Source: Clostridiales bacterium (GTDB taxonomy: Bacteria > Bacillota > Clostridia > Lachnospirales > Lachnospiraceae). From it: a DNA stretch of 42,681 nucleotides. Position 1 is the first letter of the stretch, and each line of letters starts with the position of its first letter. Shown here piece after piece: positions 24,601 to 34,041 of this stretch. The stretch covers positions 1 through 42,681 of the forward strand of contig DUQV01000037.1 of assembly GCA_012837605.1 (NCBI GenBank). The letters run 5' to 3'. The notes beneath the pieces were generated by a model. The model saw only the letters and a list, made by a program, of their open reading frames with translations. It was not told the origin of the DNA and made no database searches. The translations under genes were made by a program, and so were the position numbers.

Positions 24601-25140
24601 CTATTTTTCCTGTTCTGTTTTTGATTTATATGCAAGCAAACCGGCGATAGTTTTGGCATCGGTTATTTTCCCCGAATAAATCATTGATATTAATTCATCT
24701 AGGCAGTACCGTTTCACATCCATATATTCATCTTCATCAAGGTTCTGCTTTGAAGGAGTCAAATCATTCGAATAATATACCTTTATAAGCTCATTGCTGA
24801 ATGCAACCGTAGTATGAACATCAATCAAATGCTTTACATTGTTAGGTATGTATCCTGTTTCCTCCTCGCATTCTCTAATTGCACATGCAAGGTTGTCCTC
24901 TCCGGGATTTTTCCCTCCGGCAGGAATCTCAAGTGTATATCTGTCTATTGCATTTCTGTATTGTCGAACCATGAGGATTTTACCGTCCTTGTCAACGGGT
25001 ATCATGGCTGATGCACCTTTGTGCTCTATAAAATCGAAAACCACCTGTTTTTCATTATTTATTATAAGAGTGTCTCTGTAAAAATTAATTATTCTGCCGC
25101 CGACGGAAAGCTCTCTCTTAATTCTTTTGTAATGATTCAT
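24601..25140 (-). CDS. nudF: NUDIX hydrolase, ADP-ribose pyrophosphatase type
   Basis: About 179 residues. The full Nudix box GX5EX7REUXEEXGU is present as GGKNPGEDNLACAIRECEEE plus TGY. The upstream IPVDKDGKILMVRQYRNAI, then EIPAGG, is characteristic of ADP-ribose pyrophosphatases (NudF). The enzyme splits ADP-ribose to AMP and ribose-5-phosphate. The ATG at 25140 has GGAGGC at good spacing; a TTG at 25158 lies inside that site. It is 36 bases behind proC, and spoIIM follows, as nudF lies near spoIIM in B. subtilis. Confidence 0.93.
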   Translation of the reverse strand: MNHYKRIKRELSVGGRIINFYRDTLIINNEKQVVFDFIEHKGASAMIPVDKDGKILMVRQYRNAIDRYTLEIPAGGKNPGEDNLACAIRECEEETGYIPNNVKHLIDVHTTVAFSNELIKVYYSNDLTPSKQNLDEDEYMDVKRYCLDELISMIYSGKITDAKTIAGLLAYKSKTEQEK

Positions 25141-25176
25141 TTTTATTTTTGCCTCCAAATACTGCTTAAGTGATAA

Positions 25177-25980
25177 TCAGTTTAGTGAAAGCTCTTTAGC
25201 CCTCTTGTAACAGGCATCGGTTGCCTTCATAACTGCATTGCGAAAACCGTTTTCTTCCAGTGCCTTTATACCTGCTATGGTTGTGCCGCCGGGCGAACAC
25301 ACCTGATCTTTAAGTACGCCGGGATGCTTTCCTGTCTCCAATACCATAGCTGCGGCACCCAAAACAGTCTGTGACACAAGCATATAAGCCTTTTCTCTGG
25401 GAACACCAAGACTGACCACACTGTCAGCCAATGCTTCAATAAATGTATATACATAGGCGGGTGAGCTTCCGCATGCACATGTAACCGCATTCATTTGACC
25501 TTCTGAAAAAATATCGTACTTTCCAAATGACCTAAAGAAGGAATCCAGTTGCTCCATTTCTTCATCGTTATATTCATCCGAAGAAAAACATATTCCGGTA
25601 AAACCTTTTAACAGAAGTGCTGGTGTATTAGGCATGGCTCTTACCACTCTTACCGATGATCCTAATATTGATTTGATGGACTGAATACCTATACCGGCTG
25701 CAATCGAAACAATAATATGATTCTGATTGACAGATGGCGTAATCTCTTCTAAAAGATAAGCCATTTGCTGTGGTTTAACTGCAAGAATTAAATATTTACA
25801 TTTACCTGCAACTGATAAAGCATCAGGTTCAGCTGATATACCAAGCTCTTCTTTTATCTCCATGCATTTATCCTTCGACGAATCATAATAAATTACTTCA
25901 TTCTTTCCGAATGCGGTAACAGAAGCCTTTAATATTGCCGAGCCCATATTACCTACACCGATAATCCCATACAAAGCCAT
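25177..25980 (-). CDS. proC: Pyrroline-5-carboxylate reductase
   Basis: 267 residues. The N-terminal NAD(P)-binding fold begins ALYGIIGVGNMGSAILKA. Conserved family segments are VVRAMPNTPALL, TCACGSSPAYVYTFIEAL and the signature VCSPGGTTIAGIKALEENG. It reduces pyrroline-5-carboxylate to proline, the last step of the pathway. The first two steps, proB and proA, lie 8 kb away in another operon. AAAGAGGT precedes the ATG. It is 5' to nudF and probably co-transcribed. Confidence 0.96.
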   Translation of the reverse strand: MALYGIIGVGNMGSAILKASVTAFGKNEVIYYDSSKDKCMEIKEELGISAEPDALSVAGKCKYLILAVKPQQMAYLLEEITPSVNQNHIIVSIAAGIGIQSIKSILGSSVRVVRAMPNTPALLLKGFTGICFSSDEYNDEEMEQLDSFFRSFGKYDIFSEGQMNAVTCACGSSPAYVYTFIEALADSVVSLGVPREKAYMLVSQTVLGAAAMVLETGKHPGVLKDQVCSPGGTTIAGIKALEENGFRNAVMKATDACYKRAKELSLN

Positions 25981-26149
25981 AACGATACCTCTTTCTTTAT
26001 CTGTTTCTTATGTATGAATATACATATAAAGCTTTAATTTTATTTGCTGTAATTAATCTATAATTACAGATATGCATAAGTGTAAGAAGCATAATAATTA
26101 TTTGTTCACATCATTATGCATATTATAAATATAACATAAAAATTAAAAA

Positions 26150-26187
26150 ATAGGTAGCATTTTAAAATAATTTTAAATACTACCTAT
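26150..26187 (-). terminator. Intrinsic terminator of the aminotransferase gene
   Basis: Arms ATAGGTAG and CTACCTAT with AT-rich inner pairing form a long stem; on the minus strand it is followed by a TTTTTTAATTTTT run. It starts 13 bases behind the stop codon. Confidence 0.8.
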
Positions 26188-26199
26188 ACATTAATATTT

Positions 26200-27399
26200 T
26201 TATTCCAAAACATCCAAGAATTCTTCAATTCTGTCAAGACCTTTTTTGATCGATTCCATGGATATTGCATATGAAAGACGGATATGATCATCAAAGCCAA
26301 AATCATTGCATGGTATTACAGCCACCTTATAATCCTCTATAAGAATCTTGGCCAGATTGCCGACATTTTCGACCTTACGGTCTTTATATGTCTTATCAAA
26401 GGTTTTTCCAATATCCACGAACAGATAAAAGGCTCCTTTTGGTTTTAGTACAGATATATGTTTCATAGCCTCTATACGCTCTGTCATGTAATTTAACCTT
26501 TTTTCAAATTCAGTCTTCATGGCACATACAAAATCCTGTGTACCCACCAGTGCTTCGTAAGCAGCTTTCTGTGCAATTGAATTGGGATTTGAGGTTTGGT
26601 GACTCTGCACACTGCTCATAAGTTTGGCTATTTCTTTGGTTGAACCGGTATAGCCGATTCTCCAACCTGTCATGGAATAGCTTTTTGATACTCCACTGCA
26701 GGTAATTGTACGCTTATATATTTCCTCATTTAATGAAGCTATACTTATATGAGTTTCTCCTCCATAAATCAGGTGCTCATACATTTCATCAGATACAACA
26801 TAAAAATCTTTTTCTACGGCAACCTTAGCTATGGCTTCAAGCTCTTCTTTGGAATAAACCATACCTGACGGATTATTGGGAGAATTCAATATCAGTGCCT
26901 TTGTTCTGTCTGTGCAGGCATCCTCAATCTGTTGTGCAGTTATTTTATAGTTCTGTGCTTTCTCAGCTCTTACATATACAGGTACACCATCTGCCAGTCT
27001 GACGATTTCCGGATAGCTTAACCAATAAGGCGACGGTATTATTACTTCATCACCCGGATTTAAAATAACCGAAAAGATATTGGTTAAGGAGTGTTTACCA
27101 CCATTGCTTACGACTATTTGTTCGGGTTCATAATAAAGATTATTGAAGTTCTTAAATTTATTACATATCGCTTTACGAAGCTCAAGTGTTCCGGGTACAG
27201 GTGTGTATTTTGTAAATCCATTGTCAATTGATTTTTTTGCTGCTTCACATATATTATCAGGGGTATTAAAATCCGGTTCACCCGCTCCAAACCCCACAAC
27301 ATCAATTCCATTTGCTTTTAATTCATTAGCTTTTGCAGTAATAGATAATGTTGATGAAGGTTTAACTGCCATTGCCTTCTTTGATAATGTTAATGCCAT
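26200..27399 (-). CDS. aspB: Aspartate aminotransferase (class I, AspB-like)
   Basis: 399 residues. PLP-dependent fold type I: GEPDFNTPDNI, NSPNNPSGMVYSKEEL, VSDEMYEHLIY and the PLP lysine in CSGVSKSYSMTGWRIGY. These fit the class Ib aspartate/prephenate aminotransferases. It transfers the amino group between aspartate and oxaloacetate with glutamate; a prephenate role cannot be excluded. AAGGTG precedes the ATG. It has its own promoter and a strong terminator. Confidence 0.9.
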   Translation of the reverse strand: MALTLSKKAMAVKPSSTLSITAKANELKANGIDVVGFGAGEPDFNTPDNICEAAKKSIDNGFTKYTPVPGTLELRKAICNKFKNFNNLYYEPEQIVVSNGGKHSLTNIFSVILNPGDEVIIPSPYWLSYPEIVRLADGVPVYVRAEKAQNYKITAQQIEDACTDRTKALILNSPNNPSGMVYSKEELEAIAKVAVEKDFYVVSDEMYEHLIYGGETHISIASLNEEIYKRTITCSGVSKSYSMTGWRIGYTGSTKEIAKLMSSVQSHQTSNPNSIAQKAAYEALVGTQDFVCAMKTEFEKRLNYMTERIEAMKHISVLKPKGAFYLFVDIGKTFDKTYKDRKVENVGNLAKILIEDYKVAVIPCNDFGFDDHIRLSYAISMESIKKGLDRIEEFLDVLE

Positions 27400-27474
27400 A
27401 TTGCACCTTCCTTATTCCTTCATATTTTATTCAAATTTACCCATCATATTTTTCCATCTAAGAATTTGAGTATC

Positions 27475-27503
27475 ATTTTAATATATATTTTTTTGAAATG
27501 CAA
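27475..27503 (-). promoter_or_regulatory. Aminotransferase promoter
   Basis: On the minus strand, TTGCAT (27498-27503), a 17-base spacer and TAAAAT (27475-27480), about 76 bases before the start codon. Confidence 0.55.
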
Positions 27504-27594
27504 CAAAAATATCAAAAAATTATAAAAAAATATTATCCCATACCATCATATGTCCGCCCACGAAAGACTTGTTGTGCAATTTCCCTTAAAAAAA

Positions 27595-27621
27595 AAGAGT
27601 GTTGATAATATCAACACTCTT
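27595..27621 (-). terminator. Intrinsic terminator of rny
   Basis: A perfect stem (AAGAGTGTTGATA with its complement, almost no loop) is followed on the minus strand by nine consecutive T. It begins 6 bases behind the rny stop. Confidence 0.9.
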
Positions 27622-27627
27622 AGTTTC

Positions 27628-29178
27628 CTATTTCGCATAATCTGTAACTCTGGATTCTCTTATTACATTAATTTTAATCTGCCCCGGATACTCCAACTCG
27701 TCTTCTATCTTCTTTGATAAGTCACGAGCCAACAAAATCATGTCTGCATCGCTTATCTGATCCGGTACTACCATAACCCGAACTTCTCTACCTGCTTGAA
27801 TAGCAAAAGACTTATCTACTCCCTTAAAGCCGTTGGTAATATCTTCTAATTGTTTTAGTCTGTTGGTATATGTTTCTAAGGTCTCACGTCTTGCTCCCGG
27901 TCTTGCTGCCGATATTGTATCAGCCGCTTGAACTATACATGCAATCAATGATTGGAATTCTTCATCCCCATGATGGGCTCCAACTGCGTTAATAATTATA
28001 GGTGATTCTTTGTATTTTCTACATAGCTCAATACCTATCTGAACATGGGTTCCTTCAACTTCATGATCAACAGATTTGCCGATATCATGCAATAAACCGG
28101 CACGCTTTGCAAGTCTGACATCAACTCCTATTTCGCCGGCTAACAGACCGGCCAATATTGATACTTCAATTGAATGCTTTAATGCATTCTGACCATAGCT
28201 TGTCCTAAATTTCATCTTACCTAAAAGCTTGACAAGTTCAGGATGAATCCCATGAACACCCACTTCAAGTGTGGCAGCCTCACCGGCTTCACGAATCATC
28301 GTGTCGACTTCTTTTTGAGCCTTTTCTACCATTTCCTCAATTCTGGCCGGATGAATTCTTCCATCAATAATCAGTTTCTCAAGTGCAATTCTGGCAACTT
28401 CTCTTCTGATTGGATCAAAGGCTGATAAAATAACAGCTTCCGGTGTATCATCAATAATCAAATCCACACCTGTCATTGTTTCAAGGGTACGAATATTACG
28501 TCCCTCTCTACCGATAATTCTTCCCTTCATTTCATCATTGGGAAGTTGAACAACAGATATTGTCGTCTCAGCCACATGGTCTGCAGAACAGCGTTGAATT
28601 GCTGTAACCACATATTCCTTGGCTTTTTTATCAGCTTCTTCTTTTGCTTTATTCTCTAAATCTTTAATGAGAACAGCAATTTCATGTTTGACATCTTCTT
28701 CAACAGTCTTTAAAAGATATTCCTTAGCTTGTTCGGAGGTAAGTCCGGAGATTTTCTCCAACTCCTGTAATTGTCTTGCATGGAACTCTTCAACTTCCTG
28801 TTTCATTTTATCGAGTTCCGCTTCCTTTACAGAAAGCTTTGCTTCCTTTCTTTCCAGTGCTTCGGTTTTTCGATCCAGGGTCTCTTCCTTAGTCAGAACC
28901 CGCTTCTCGTAGCGTTGTAATTCTGCTCTTCGTTCCTTTGTTTCCCGCTCGAATTCATTCTTAGACCTTAAGGATTCTTCCTTTGCTTCGAGCAATGCTT
29001 CTCTTTTCTTCGTTTCAGCTGTTTTTAAAGCTTCATCTATAATTTCTCTTGCTTTTTCTTCTGCTGTGCCAATCTTCGCTTCATAAACTTTTATTCGATA
29101 AGCAATTGCGATTTTCCAAGCAAGAGGAGCAACTATCACGAAGGTAATTATTATAGCAATTACAACTTCAAACGGCAC
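27628..29178 (-). CDS. rny: Ribonuclease Y
   Basis: 516 residues. One N-terminal membrane helix ([17 protein letters not shown]), a coiled coil at about 30-200 rich in Glu, Lys and Arg, a KH domain ([20 protein letters not shown]) and an HD domain ([17 protein letters not shown]). It is the membrane-bound endoribonuclease that starts mRNA decay in many Firmicutes. The start codon is GTG at 29178, behind AAGGAGGTG. The sequence AGGAG-GTG-CTCCT around this site is self-complementary, so the ribosome binding site can fold back on itself. It has its own promoter (29337-29365), a 5' leader of about 150 bases and a perfect terminator. Confidence 0.96.
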   Translation of the reverse strand: MPFEVVIAIIITFVIVAPLAWKIAIAYRIKVYEAKIGTAEEKAREIIDEALKTAETKKREALLEAKEESLRSKNEFERETKERRAELQRYEKRVLTKEETLDRKTEALERKEAKLSVKEAELDKMKQEVEEFHARQLQELEKISGLTSEQAKEYLLKTVEEDVKHEIAVLIKDLENKAKEEADKKAKEYVVTAIQRCSADHVAETTISVVQLPNDEMKGRIIGREGRNIRTLETMTGVDLIIDDTPEAVILSAFDPIRREVARIALEKLIIDGRIHPARIEEMVEKAQKEVDTMIREAGEAATLEVGVHGIHPELVKLLGKMKFRTSYGQNALKHSIEVSILAGLLAGEIGVDVRLAKRAGLLHDIGKSVDHEVEGTHVQIGIELCRKYKESPIIINAVGAHHGDEEFQSLIACIVQAADTISAARPGARRETLETYTNRLKQLEDITNGFKGVDKSFAIQAGREVRVMVVPDQISDADMILLARDLSKKIEDELEYPGQIKINVIRESRVTDYAK

Positions 29179-29243
29179 AGGAGCACCTCCTTATTAAGTT
29201 TTCATTGTACAATTACAAATGATTCTAAATATATGAATATTAT

Positions 29244-29283
29244 TTAAGCAAGTTGAACTGATCAATTTATTACACTTGCTTAA
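29244..29283 (-). promoter_or_regulatory. Hairpin in the rny 5' leader
   Basis: Perfect 10-base arms TTAAGCAAGT (29244-29253) and ACTTGCTTAA (29274-29283) with a 20-base loop lie between the rny promoter and the start codon. No T-run follows, so it is not a simple attenuator. Confidence 0.5.
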
Positions 29284-29336
29284 TTAGTAATAATATATAT
29301 CTGAAACTCATTTGTGATTAATAATACAACATTTAA

Positions 29337-29365
29337 ATTTTATACTGTAATTGATAATATGTCAA
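29337..29365 (-). promoter_or_regulatory. rny promoter
   Basis: On the minus strand, consensus TTGACA (29360-29365), a 17-base spacer and TAAAAT (29337-29342). It predicts a leader of about 150 bases. Confidence 0.65.
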
Positions 29366-29401
29366 GTGGACTGCTATTTTTTTTTGGCCATATAAACAAA
29401 T

Positions 29402-29445
29402 ACAGGTGTATAAATTTTAAATTGTCTGTTAATTTATACACCTGT
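29402..29445 (-). terminator. Hairpin terminator of miaB
   Basis: Perfect 15-base arms (29402-29416 and 29431-29445) with a 14-base loop lie 31 bases behind the miaB stop. The following ATTTGTTTAT is moderately T-rich on the minus strand. Confidence 0.7.
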
Positions 29446-29476
29446 AAGTCATGTTTTTATTGATCTATCCTATATT

Positions 29477-30919
29477 TTACACAAGGGTACCAATATAATA
29501 AAATCCCTTACTTTCATTCAGATAAACCTGTACAATACTGCCTATTATGCTCGGATCTCCCGGAAAATGAACAAGCATGTTATTGCCAAGTCTTCCTGTG
29601 AGTAAATTTTCATCATGTGAATTTACTTCTTCCACTAACACATCCTGAACAGTATGCTCATATCTTTTAGCAGCCTTTGCTGATAATTCCTGAATTACAC
29701 CAAGCAGTCTGTCAAAACGCTCTTTGGCCACACTTTCCTCAATCTGATTCTCCATTGTGGCAGCCGGAGTTCCGGTACGCTTGGAATATAAGAAGGTGAA
29801 TGCATTATCAAAACCTACTTTTTGTACAACATCCAGCGTTTCCATAAAGTCATCTTCTGTTTCTCCCGGAAAACCAACGATTATATCAGTTGTAAGAGAA
29901 ATATCCGGTACGGCTTTTCTTATTCTTGATACCAAATCCAAGTAATCCTCTTTTGAATATTTTCTGTTCATTATTTTTAAAAGTCTTGTGCTTCCGGACT
30001 GCAAGGGAAGGTGAAGGTGATTACATATTTTTTGTGAAGACCCCATCACATCTATCAGCTCCTGTGACAGATCCTTAGGATGGGAGGTCATAAAACGTAT
30101 CCTCTCAATACCGTCGATTTTTTCAACCTCCTGCAGCAGCTTTGCAAAGCTAATCTTGGGATTTAAGTCCTTGCCATAGGAGTTTACATTCTGACCAAGA
30201 AGCATTACTTCTTTGGCACCGTCATCGGCCAATGACTTTATTTCATCGATAATATCTTGTATATTACGGCTTCTTTCTCTTCCCCGTACATAGGGAACAA
30301 TACAATAGCTGCAGAAATTATTACAGCCAAATATAATGTTCACCCCTGCTTTAAAGGGAAATTTTCTGTCATTTGGCAGATCTTCAACAATCAAATCAGT
30401 ATCCTTCCAGATATCTATAACCATATTGTTGATGTGCTTACCGCCTTTCTCCCCGTTATCCAGACGGGTTTTTATCAGCTCGGCAAGCTTGAAAATATTA
30501 TGGGTTCCAAATATGATATCTACAAACGGATAGCTCTTTTTAATCCTTTCTACAGCTGTAGACTCCTGCATCATGCAGCCGCATAGTGCAATCAGCATAC
30601 CCGGACGCTTCTTTTTTAATTTACCTGCATAGCCCAGACGACCATAAACCCGGTTATTGGCGTTTTCTCTGACCGTACATGTATTATAAAGCAGGAAATC
30701 AGCATCCTCTGTATCTGTTTCAACAAAACCTATTTGCTTTAATATACCGGATATTTTTTCGGAATCTCTGCTGTTCATTTGGCAGCCGAAGGTTTCTATA
30801 TGATATGTTTTTCTTATGCCTGTTTTTTTAAATTCAGTATCAAATCTTTCCTTCAGCTCATTTATGATATCCAGCTGTTTTTTAGCTTCAAGCTCATTAG
30901 TATTCTCTGTCCTTTTCAA
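29477..30919 (-). CDS. miaB: tRNA-2-methylthio-N6-dimethylallyladenosine synthase MiaB
   Basis: 480 residues. UPF0004 cluster ligands are Cys46 (TFGCQMNSRDSEK), Cys81 (NTCTVREN) and Cys115 (LCGCMMQE). The radical-SAM motif is GCNNFCSYC (Cys199, 203, 206), and a TRAM domain ends the protein. The NTCTVREN and CQMN sequences mark MiaB. It methylthiolates i6A37 in tRNAs. The start codon is TTG at 30919, well placed behind GGAGGTAAT. The M14 peptidase gene ends 53 bases upstream on the same strand. Confidence 0.95.
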   Translation of the reverse strand: MKRTENTNELEAKKQLDIINELKERFDTEFKKTGIRKTYHIETFGCQMNSRDSEKISGILKQIGFVETDTEDADFLLYNTCTVRENANNRVYGRLGYAGKLKKKRPGMLIALCGCMMQESTAVERIKKSYPFVDIIFGTHNIFKLAELIKTRLDNGEKGGKHINNMVIDIWKDTDLIVEDLPNDRKFPFKAGVNIIFGCNNFCSYCIVPYVRGRERSRNIQDIIDEIKSLADDGAKEVMLLGQNVNSYGKDLNPKISFAKLLQEVEKIDGIERIRFMTSHPKDLSQELIDVMGSSQKICNHLHLPLQSGSTRLLKIMNRKYSKEDYLDLVSRIRKAVPDISLTTDIIVGFPGETEDDFMETLDVVQKVGFDNAFTFLYSKRTGTPAATMENQIEESVAKERFDRLLGVIQELSAKAAKRYEHTVQDVLVEEVNSHDENLLTGRLGNNMLVHFPGDPSIIGSIVQVYLNESKGFYYIGTLV

Positions 30920-30972
30920 AATTACCTCCAGATTTCTATGATAATTTATTTATGTTACTATATGTTGGCCAC

Positions 30973-31935
30973 TTACAATGACAATCCTCCAAGCTCAAAC
31001 AGCACCAGCTTTATCTCCTCGTATGTTTTGGCTCTGTATTTATAATCTAACGGAAAATCCGCATCTTCGTCAACAGTTTCTATTGTTAAAGCCGGTTTGT
31101 TAAAATGCTCGGAAAAATAATGAACCGTATTTCCTCCGGAATCACCATCGTCAATTTCATTATTATAATCATTTAATTCATAACCTGTAATATTCTTAAG
31201 ATGTTTGGCAATATATAATTGTTTCCTGTTGTATCCTTCAGACATGCTGCTTCGATAATAATAAATCGATTTTCCGCGGGAGTGAAAATCCAAAAAACAT
31301 CTGATACGATAATGATGAAAAACCTGTATTAATGCCTTAGTCTCATTTTCACTTGCTGCATAGTCACCTTGTTTTTTAGGCTTCCACAGACGAGATGGAA
31401 AATTGCGGTTGATATCTATTCCACGGCTGTTATATTTCCACTCTGCATAATTCGGATTCATTTTTTTAATTTTATTTTGAAGTGTCGAATTATTAACGGC
31501 ATAATGACCATATAATGATATCATATAACCGTCAGGATTTAAAAGTGGAATCATTAGGATTGTATATGTTTGAAGAAGCTCATATACACATCTTTTAAAT
31601 ATCATGGGTTCATATTGCTTCTTTATATTTACAGTGATATCTGTTATCCTTTGATTGCCGATTTTCTTGTGTTTTATGTAGTCTTCATATTGATATGCAT
31701 AATATTCTGCAATTTTCAGCAGGACTATCGGATTTATTGTCTCACGCCCGTGTACTCCTCCGCAAAAAAGTATATATCTTTTTCCCATACCGAGCCTTAG
31801 CATAGCAATGTCACGATTGTCATGAGATTTGCCAATCGTGACATATTTTATTGAATTATATTTTTTTGACAAAGCCTCTACATCAGAGATGAAATCCTCA
31901 TATGTATAATTCTCCCGGTCAAAATCAATAACCAT
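30973..31935 (-). CDS. M14-family zinc carboxypeptidase
   Basis: 320 residues, no signal peptide. The zinc ligands fit the M14 pattern: His62 and Glu65 in GGVHGRETINP, and His218 in FLDFHSRG. Substrate-binding NPDGY and RGIDINRNFP are present, and the catalytic Glu286 lies in ALTIETVDED. Relatives include carboxypeptidases and gamma-D-glutamyl-diaminopimelate endopeptidases that act on peptidoglycan peptides. Without a signal peptide or LysM domain it may be cytoplasmic; I leave the substrate open. GGAGT precedes the ATG. It lies between hflC and miaB on the same strand. Confidence 0.88.
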   Translation of the reverse strand: MVIDFDRENYTYEDFISDVEALSKKYNSIKYVTIGKSHDNRDIAMLRLGMGKRYILFCGGVHGRETINPIVLLKIAEYYAYQYEDYIKHKKIGNQRITDITVNIKKQYEPMIFKRCVYELLQTYTILMIPLLNPDGYMISLYGHYAVNNSTLQNKIKKMNPNYAEWKYNSRGIDINRNFPSRLWKPKKQGDYAASENETKALIQVFHHYRIRCFLDFHSRGKSIYYYRSSMSEGYNRKQLYIAKHLKNITGYELNDYNNEIDDGDSGGNTVHYFSEHFNKPALTIETVDEDADFPLDYKYRAKTYEEIKLVLFELGGLSL

Positions 31936-32036
31936 ATTCCGACTCCTAAATTCCCTTCTTATACAACCTATGTAGAGACATATTAAGTTATGCTAAAAGC
32001 AGCATTGGATAATAAACCAACAGTTATTATATGATT

Positions 32037-32924
32037 TTATTCATCCAGATTATTAAATATCTGGGCCAATGGTGAATCCTTAGATAATATTAATGTCTTA
32101 TCAGAACCTGAGAGCGATTCTCTGGCTGCATCCAATGCTCTTATAAATGAATAAAATTCACTTCTTGAAGTATCCGAGTACGCATTTGATAATATCCTCA
32201 TGTATTCGGCTTCACCTTCAGCGATAATCTTTGCTGCATCTGTTTGGGCATTTGATATGCTAATTTCAATTTCCTTATCGGTGGTATTTCTGATCATCTG
32301 TGCTTCAGATTCACCTTCAGCGGAATAAGCACCTGCCATCTGGGCACGTTCTGAAATCATACGTTCAAATACTGCGATTTTGTTATCACTGGGCAAATCA
32401 AGGTGCTTATTTTCTACTGTAATAAGATGAATACCGTATTGCTCCATGGTATCACCGATATCCTCCATAAATGCCATATTCAGTTTGCCGTCTCTTCCGC
32501 TGATAACCTCATTTTGAGTGTTACTGCTTATAACATTCTTCATGGCATTGTAAACGGTGGTGTTTATTCTGCTTTCAGCAAGTGTTATGGAAGAATTCAA
32601 GGTCTGTGCGAATTTGATCGGGTCGGATATTCTCCATAATACATAGCTGTCAGCAACCATTGTTTTCTTATCCACTGTTATAACATCGGACTGAGGCATA
32701 TCATAAAATTGTATTTCTTTTGGAAGCTTATCAACCGTCTCTACAAATGGAGTCTTAAAAGATAACCCTGCCGTATCAACTACCCTTTCAATCTTATCGA
32801 AGCGTTTAATGATTGTGTATTCATTTTCTCTTGTAACAACTAACGTGGTTGATAGTATTACTACAGCTGCGACCAATATAATTAATAATAATACTCCTGT
32901 AATGCTTTTTGTCCTCTTAGCCAT
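32037..32924 (-). CDS. hflC: HflC-type membrane protein (SPFH/band 7)
   Basis: 295 residues. An N-terminal helix (GVLLLIILVAAVVILSTTLVV) is followed by the SPFH domain with ENEYTIIKRFDKIERV. The long Ala/Glu-rich C-terminal helix includes AYSAEGESEAQMIRNTTDKE and ILSNAYSDTSRSEFYSFIRAL, typical of HflC. With HflK it forms a membrane complex that modulates the FtsH protease. Its start overlaps the hflK stop by one base (TGATG), so translation is coupled. Confidence 0.93.
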   Translation of the reverse strand: MAKRTKSITGVLLLIILVAAVVILSTTLVVTRENEYTIIKRFDKIERVVDTAGLSFKTPFVETVDKLPKEIQFYDMPQSDVITVDKKTMVADSYVLWRISDPIKFAQTLNSSITLAESRINTTVYNAMKNVISSNTQNEVISGRDGKLNMAFMEDIGDTMEQYGIHLITVENKHLDLPSDNKIAVFERMISERAQMAGAYSAEGESEAQMIRNTTDKEIEISISNAQTDAAKIIAEGEAEYMRILSNAYSDTSRSEFYSFIRALDAARESLSGSDKTLILSKDSPLAQIFNNLDE

Positions 32925-33892
32925 CAGTTACTGCCTCCTTCCACTAAAGGTTCCAGCGGCAGGAACTTATTAACCTCTGATTCTCCGCTGTCTATAATAA
33001 CTTTAACTCCCGGAAGAATATCCTCCATTGCCTCATAATACATTCTTTTCTTAGTGATTAAAGGATATTTTATATATTCTTCATACATCTCATTAAATCT
33101 TGCAACCTCAGCATGTGCTTCATTTATTCTCTTTGTTTTAGTAGATTCTGCCTGCTGAAGTATTTTATCAACTTCTGCCAATGCCTGCGGAAGCTTTTCA
33201 TTTCTGTATTTTTTAGCATTATTTATTGCTGTGTCCTTGCCTTGCTTGGCGGTTTCAACAGATTTAAAGGCTTCCATTACTTCCTCTGTAGGAGGTTCAG
33301 AATCCTGAATTGTAATATTTACAAGCATAAGTCCGATATCATGATTCATCAGATCCTCCAATATTTTTTCCTTAATTTTTGATTGGATTTCATATTTTCC
33401 TGATGTAATCACGCTGTCAACATCATAACTTCCAACAGTGCTCCTGATATTGCTTTGTGCAATATTCTTCAATATAATTACTGGATCGGAGGATGCATAA
33501 AGATATTTTATAGGATCGGAGACCTTGTATTCTACGAAGAAGTCCACATTAACAAAATTAAAATCTTTTGTAATCATGACTGCTTCAGATTCAATTGTCC
33601 TGTTAGTTGCTTCCTCATATCCTATCGGAAAGCCTTTTATTGTAGTATCTACCCTATGTATCTTCTGAATAACAGGTATTTTCAGATGAAGTCCTGCTTC
33701 TGTAACAGCCTTTGCTTTTCCAAAGGTTGTTATAACAACCTGCTCCTGTTCCTTAATCGTATAAAATGAACCAAAGCCTATAATAGCCAGAACGACTAAA
33801 ACAATAATAAACAGAGCAAATTTTCTGAATTTTTTAAAAAAGTCTTTCACCTCATTTCCTGATGGAAAATCATATACAACTCTTCCTGACAT
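32924..33892 (-). CDS. hflK: HflK-type membrane protein (SPFH/band 7)
   Basis: 322 residues. A cytoplasmic N-terminus of about 23 residues, one helix (FALFIIVLVVLAIIGFGSFY), then the SPFH domain (EQEQVVITTFGKAKAV) and a C-terminal helical region with AYAEV-like coiled-coil sequence (QQAESTKTKRINEAHAEVAR). The N-terminus lacks the long Gly-rich stretch of proteobacterial HflK, as in other Clostridia homologues. It partners with the downstream hflC. A GAAGGTAG site precedes the ATG. The region between it and proA contains degenerate repeats. Confidence 0.92.
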   Translation of the reverse strand: MSGRVVYDFPSGNEVKDFFKKFRKFALFIIVLVVLAIIGFGSFYTIKEQEQVVITTFGKAKAVTEAGLHLKIPVIQKIHRVDTTIKGFPIGYEEATNRTIESEAVMITKDFNFVNVDFFVEYKVSDPIKYLYASSDPVIILKNIAQSNIRSTVGSYDVDSVITSGKYEIQSKIKEKILEDLMNHDIGLMLVNITIQDSEPPTEEVMEAFKSVETAKQGKDTAINNAKKYRNEKLPQALAEVDKILQQAESTKTKRINEAHAEVARFNEMYEEYIKYPLITKKRMYYEAMEDILPGVKVIIDSGESEVNKFLPLEPLVEGGSN

Positions 33893-33943
33893 TAGCCTAC
33901 CTTCTTTCTATATCATTTTTGTTATTTAACGTATCAGTTATTT

Positions 33944-34041
33944 AAAGCTACTGCTTTGATTGACCGTTAATATGTTAATATTCAGATTACTGCTGTATCT
34001 GTTGACTTATTAATTAATCAAAGCTACTGCCTTATCTGACC
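33944..34041. repeat. Degenerate repeats at the proA 3' end
   Basis: Three related segments of about 22 bases lie at 34019-34041 (the last proA codons and stop), 33983-34006 and 33944-33965. The outer two share AAAGCTACTGC and TGACC with a few changes; the middle copy is more diverged. Spacing is roughly 36-41 bases. Confidence 0.5.

Noticed and set aside
29757-30586. Plus-strand open frames opposite miaB
   Set aside because: They are shadow frames of a clearly conserved gene.
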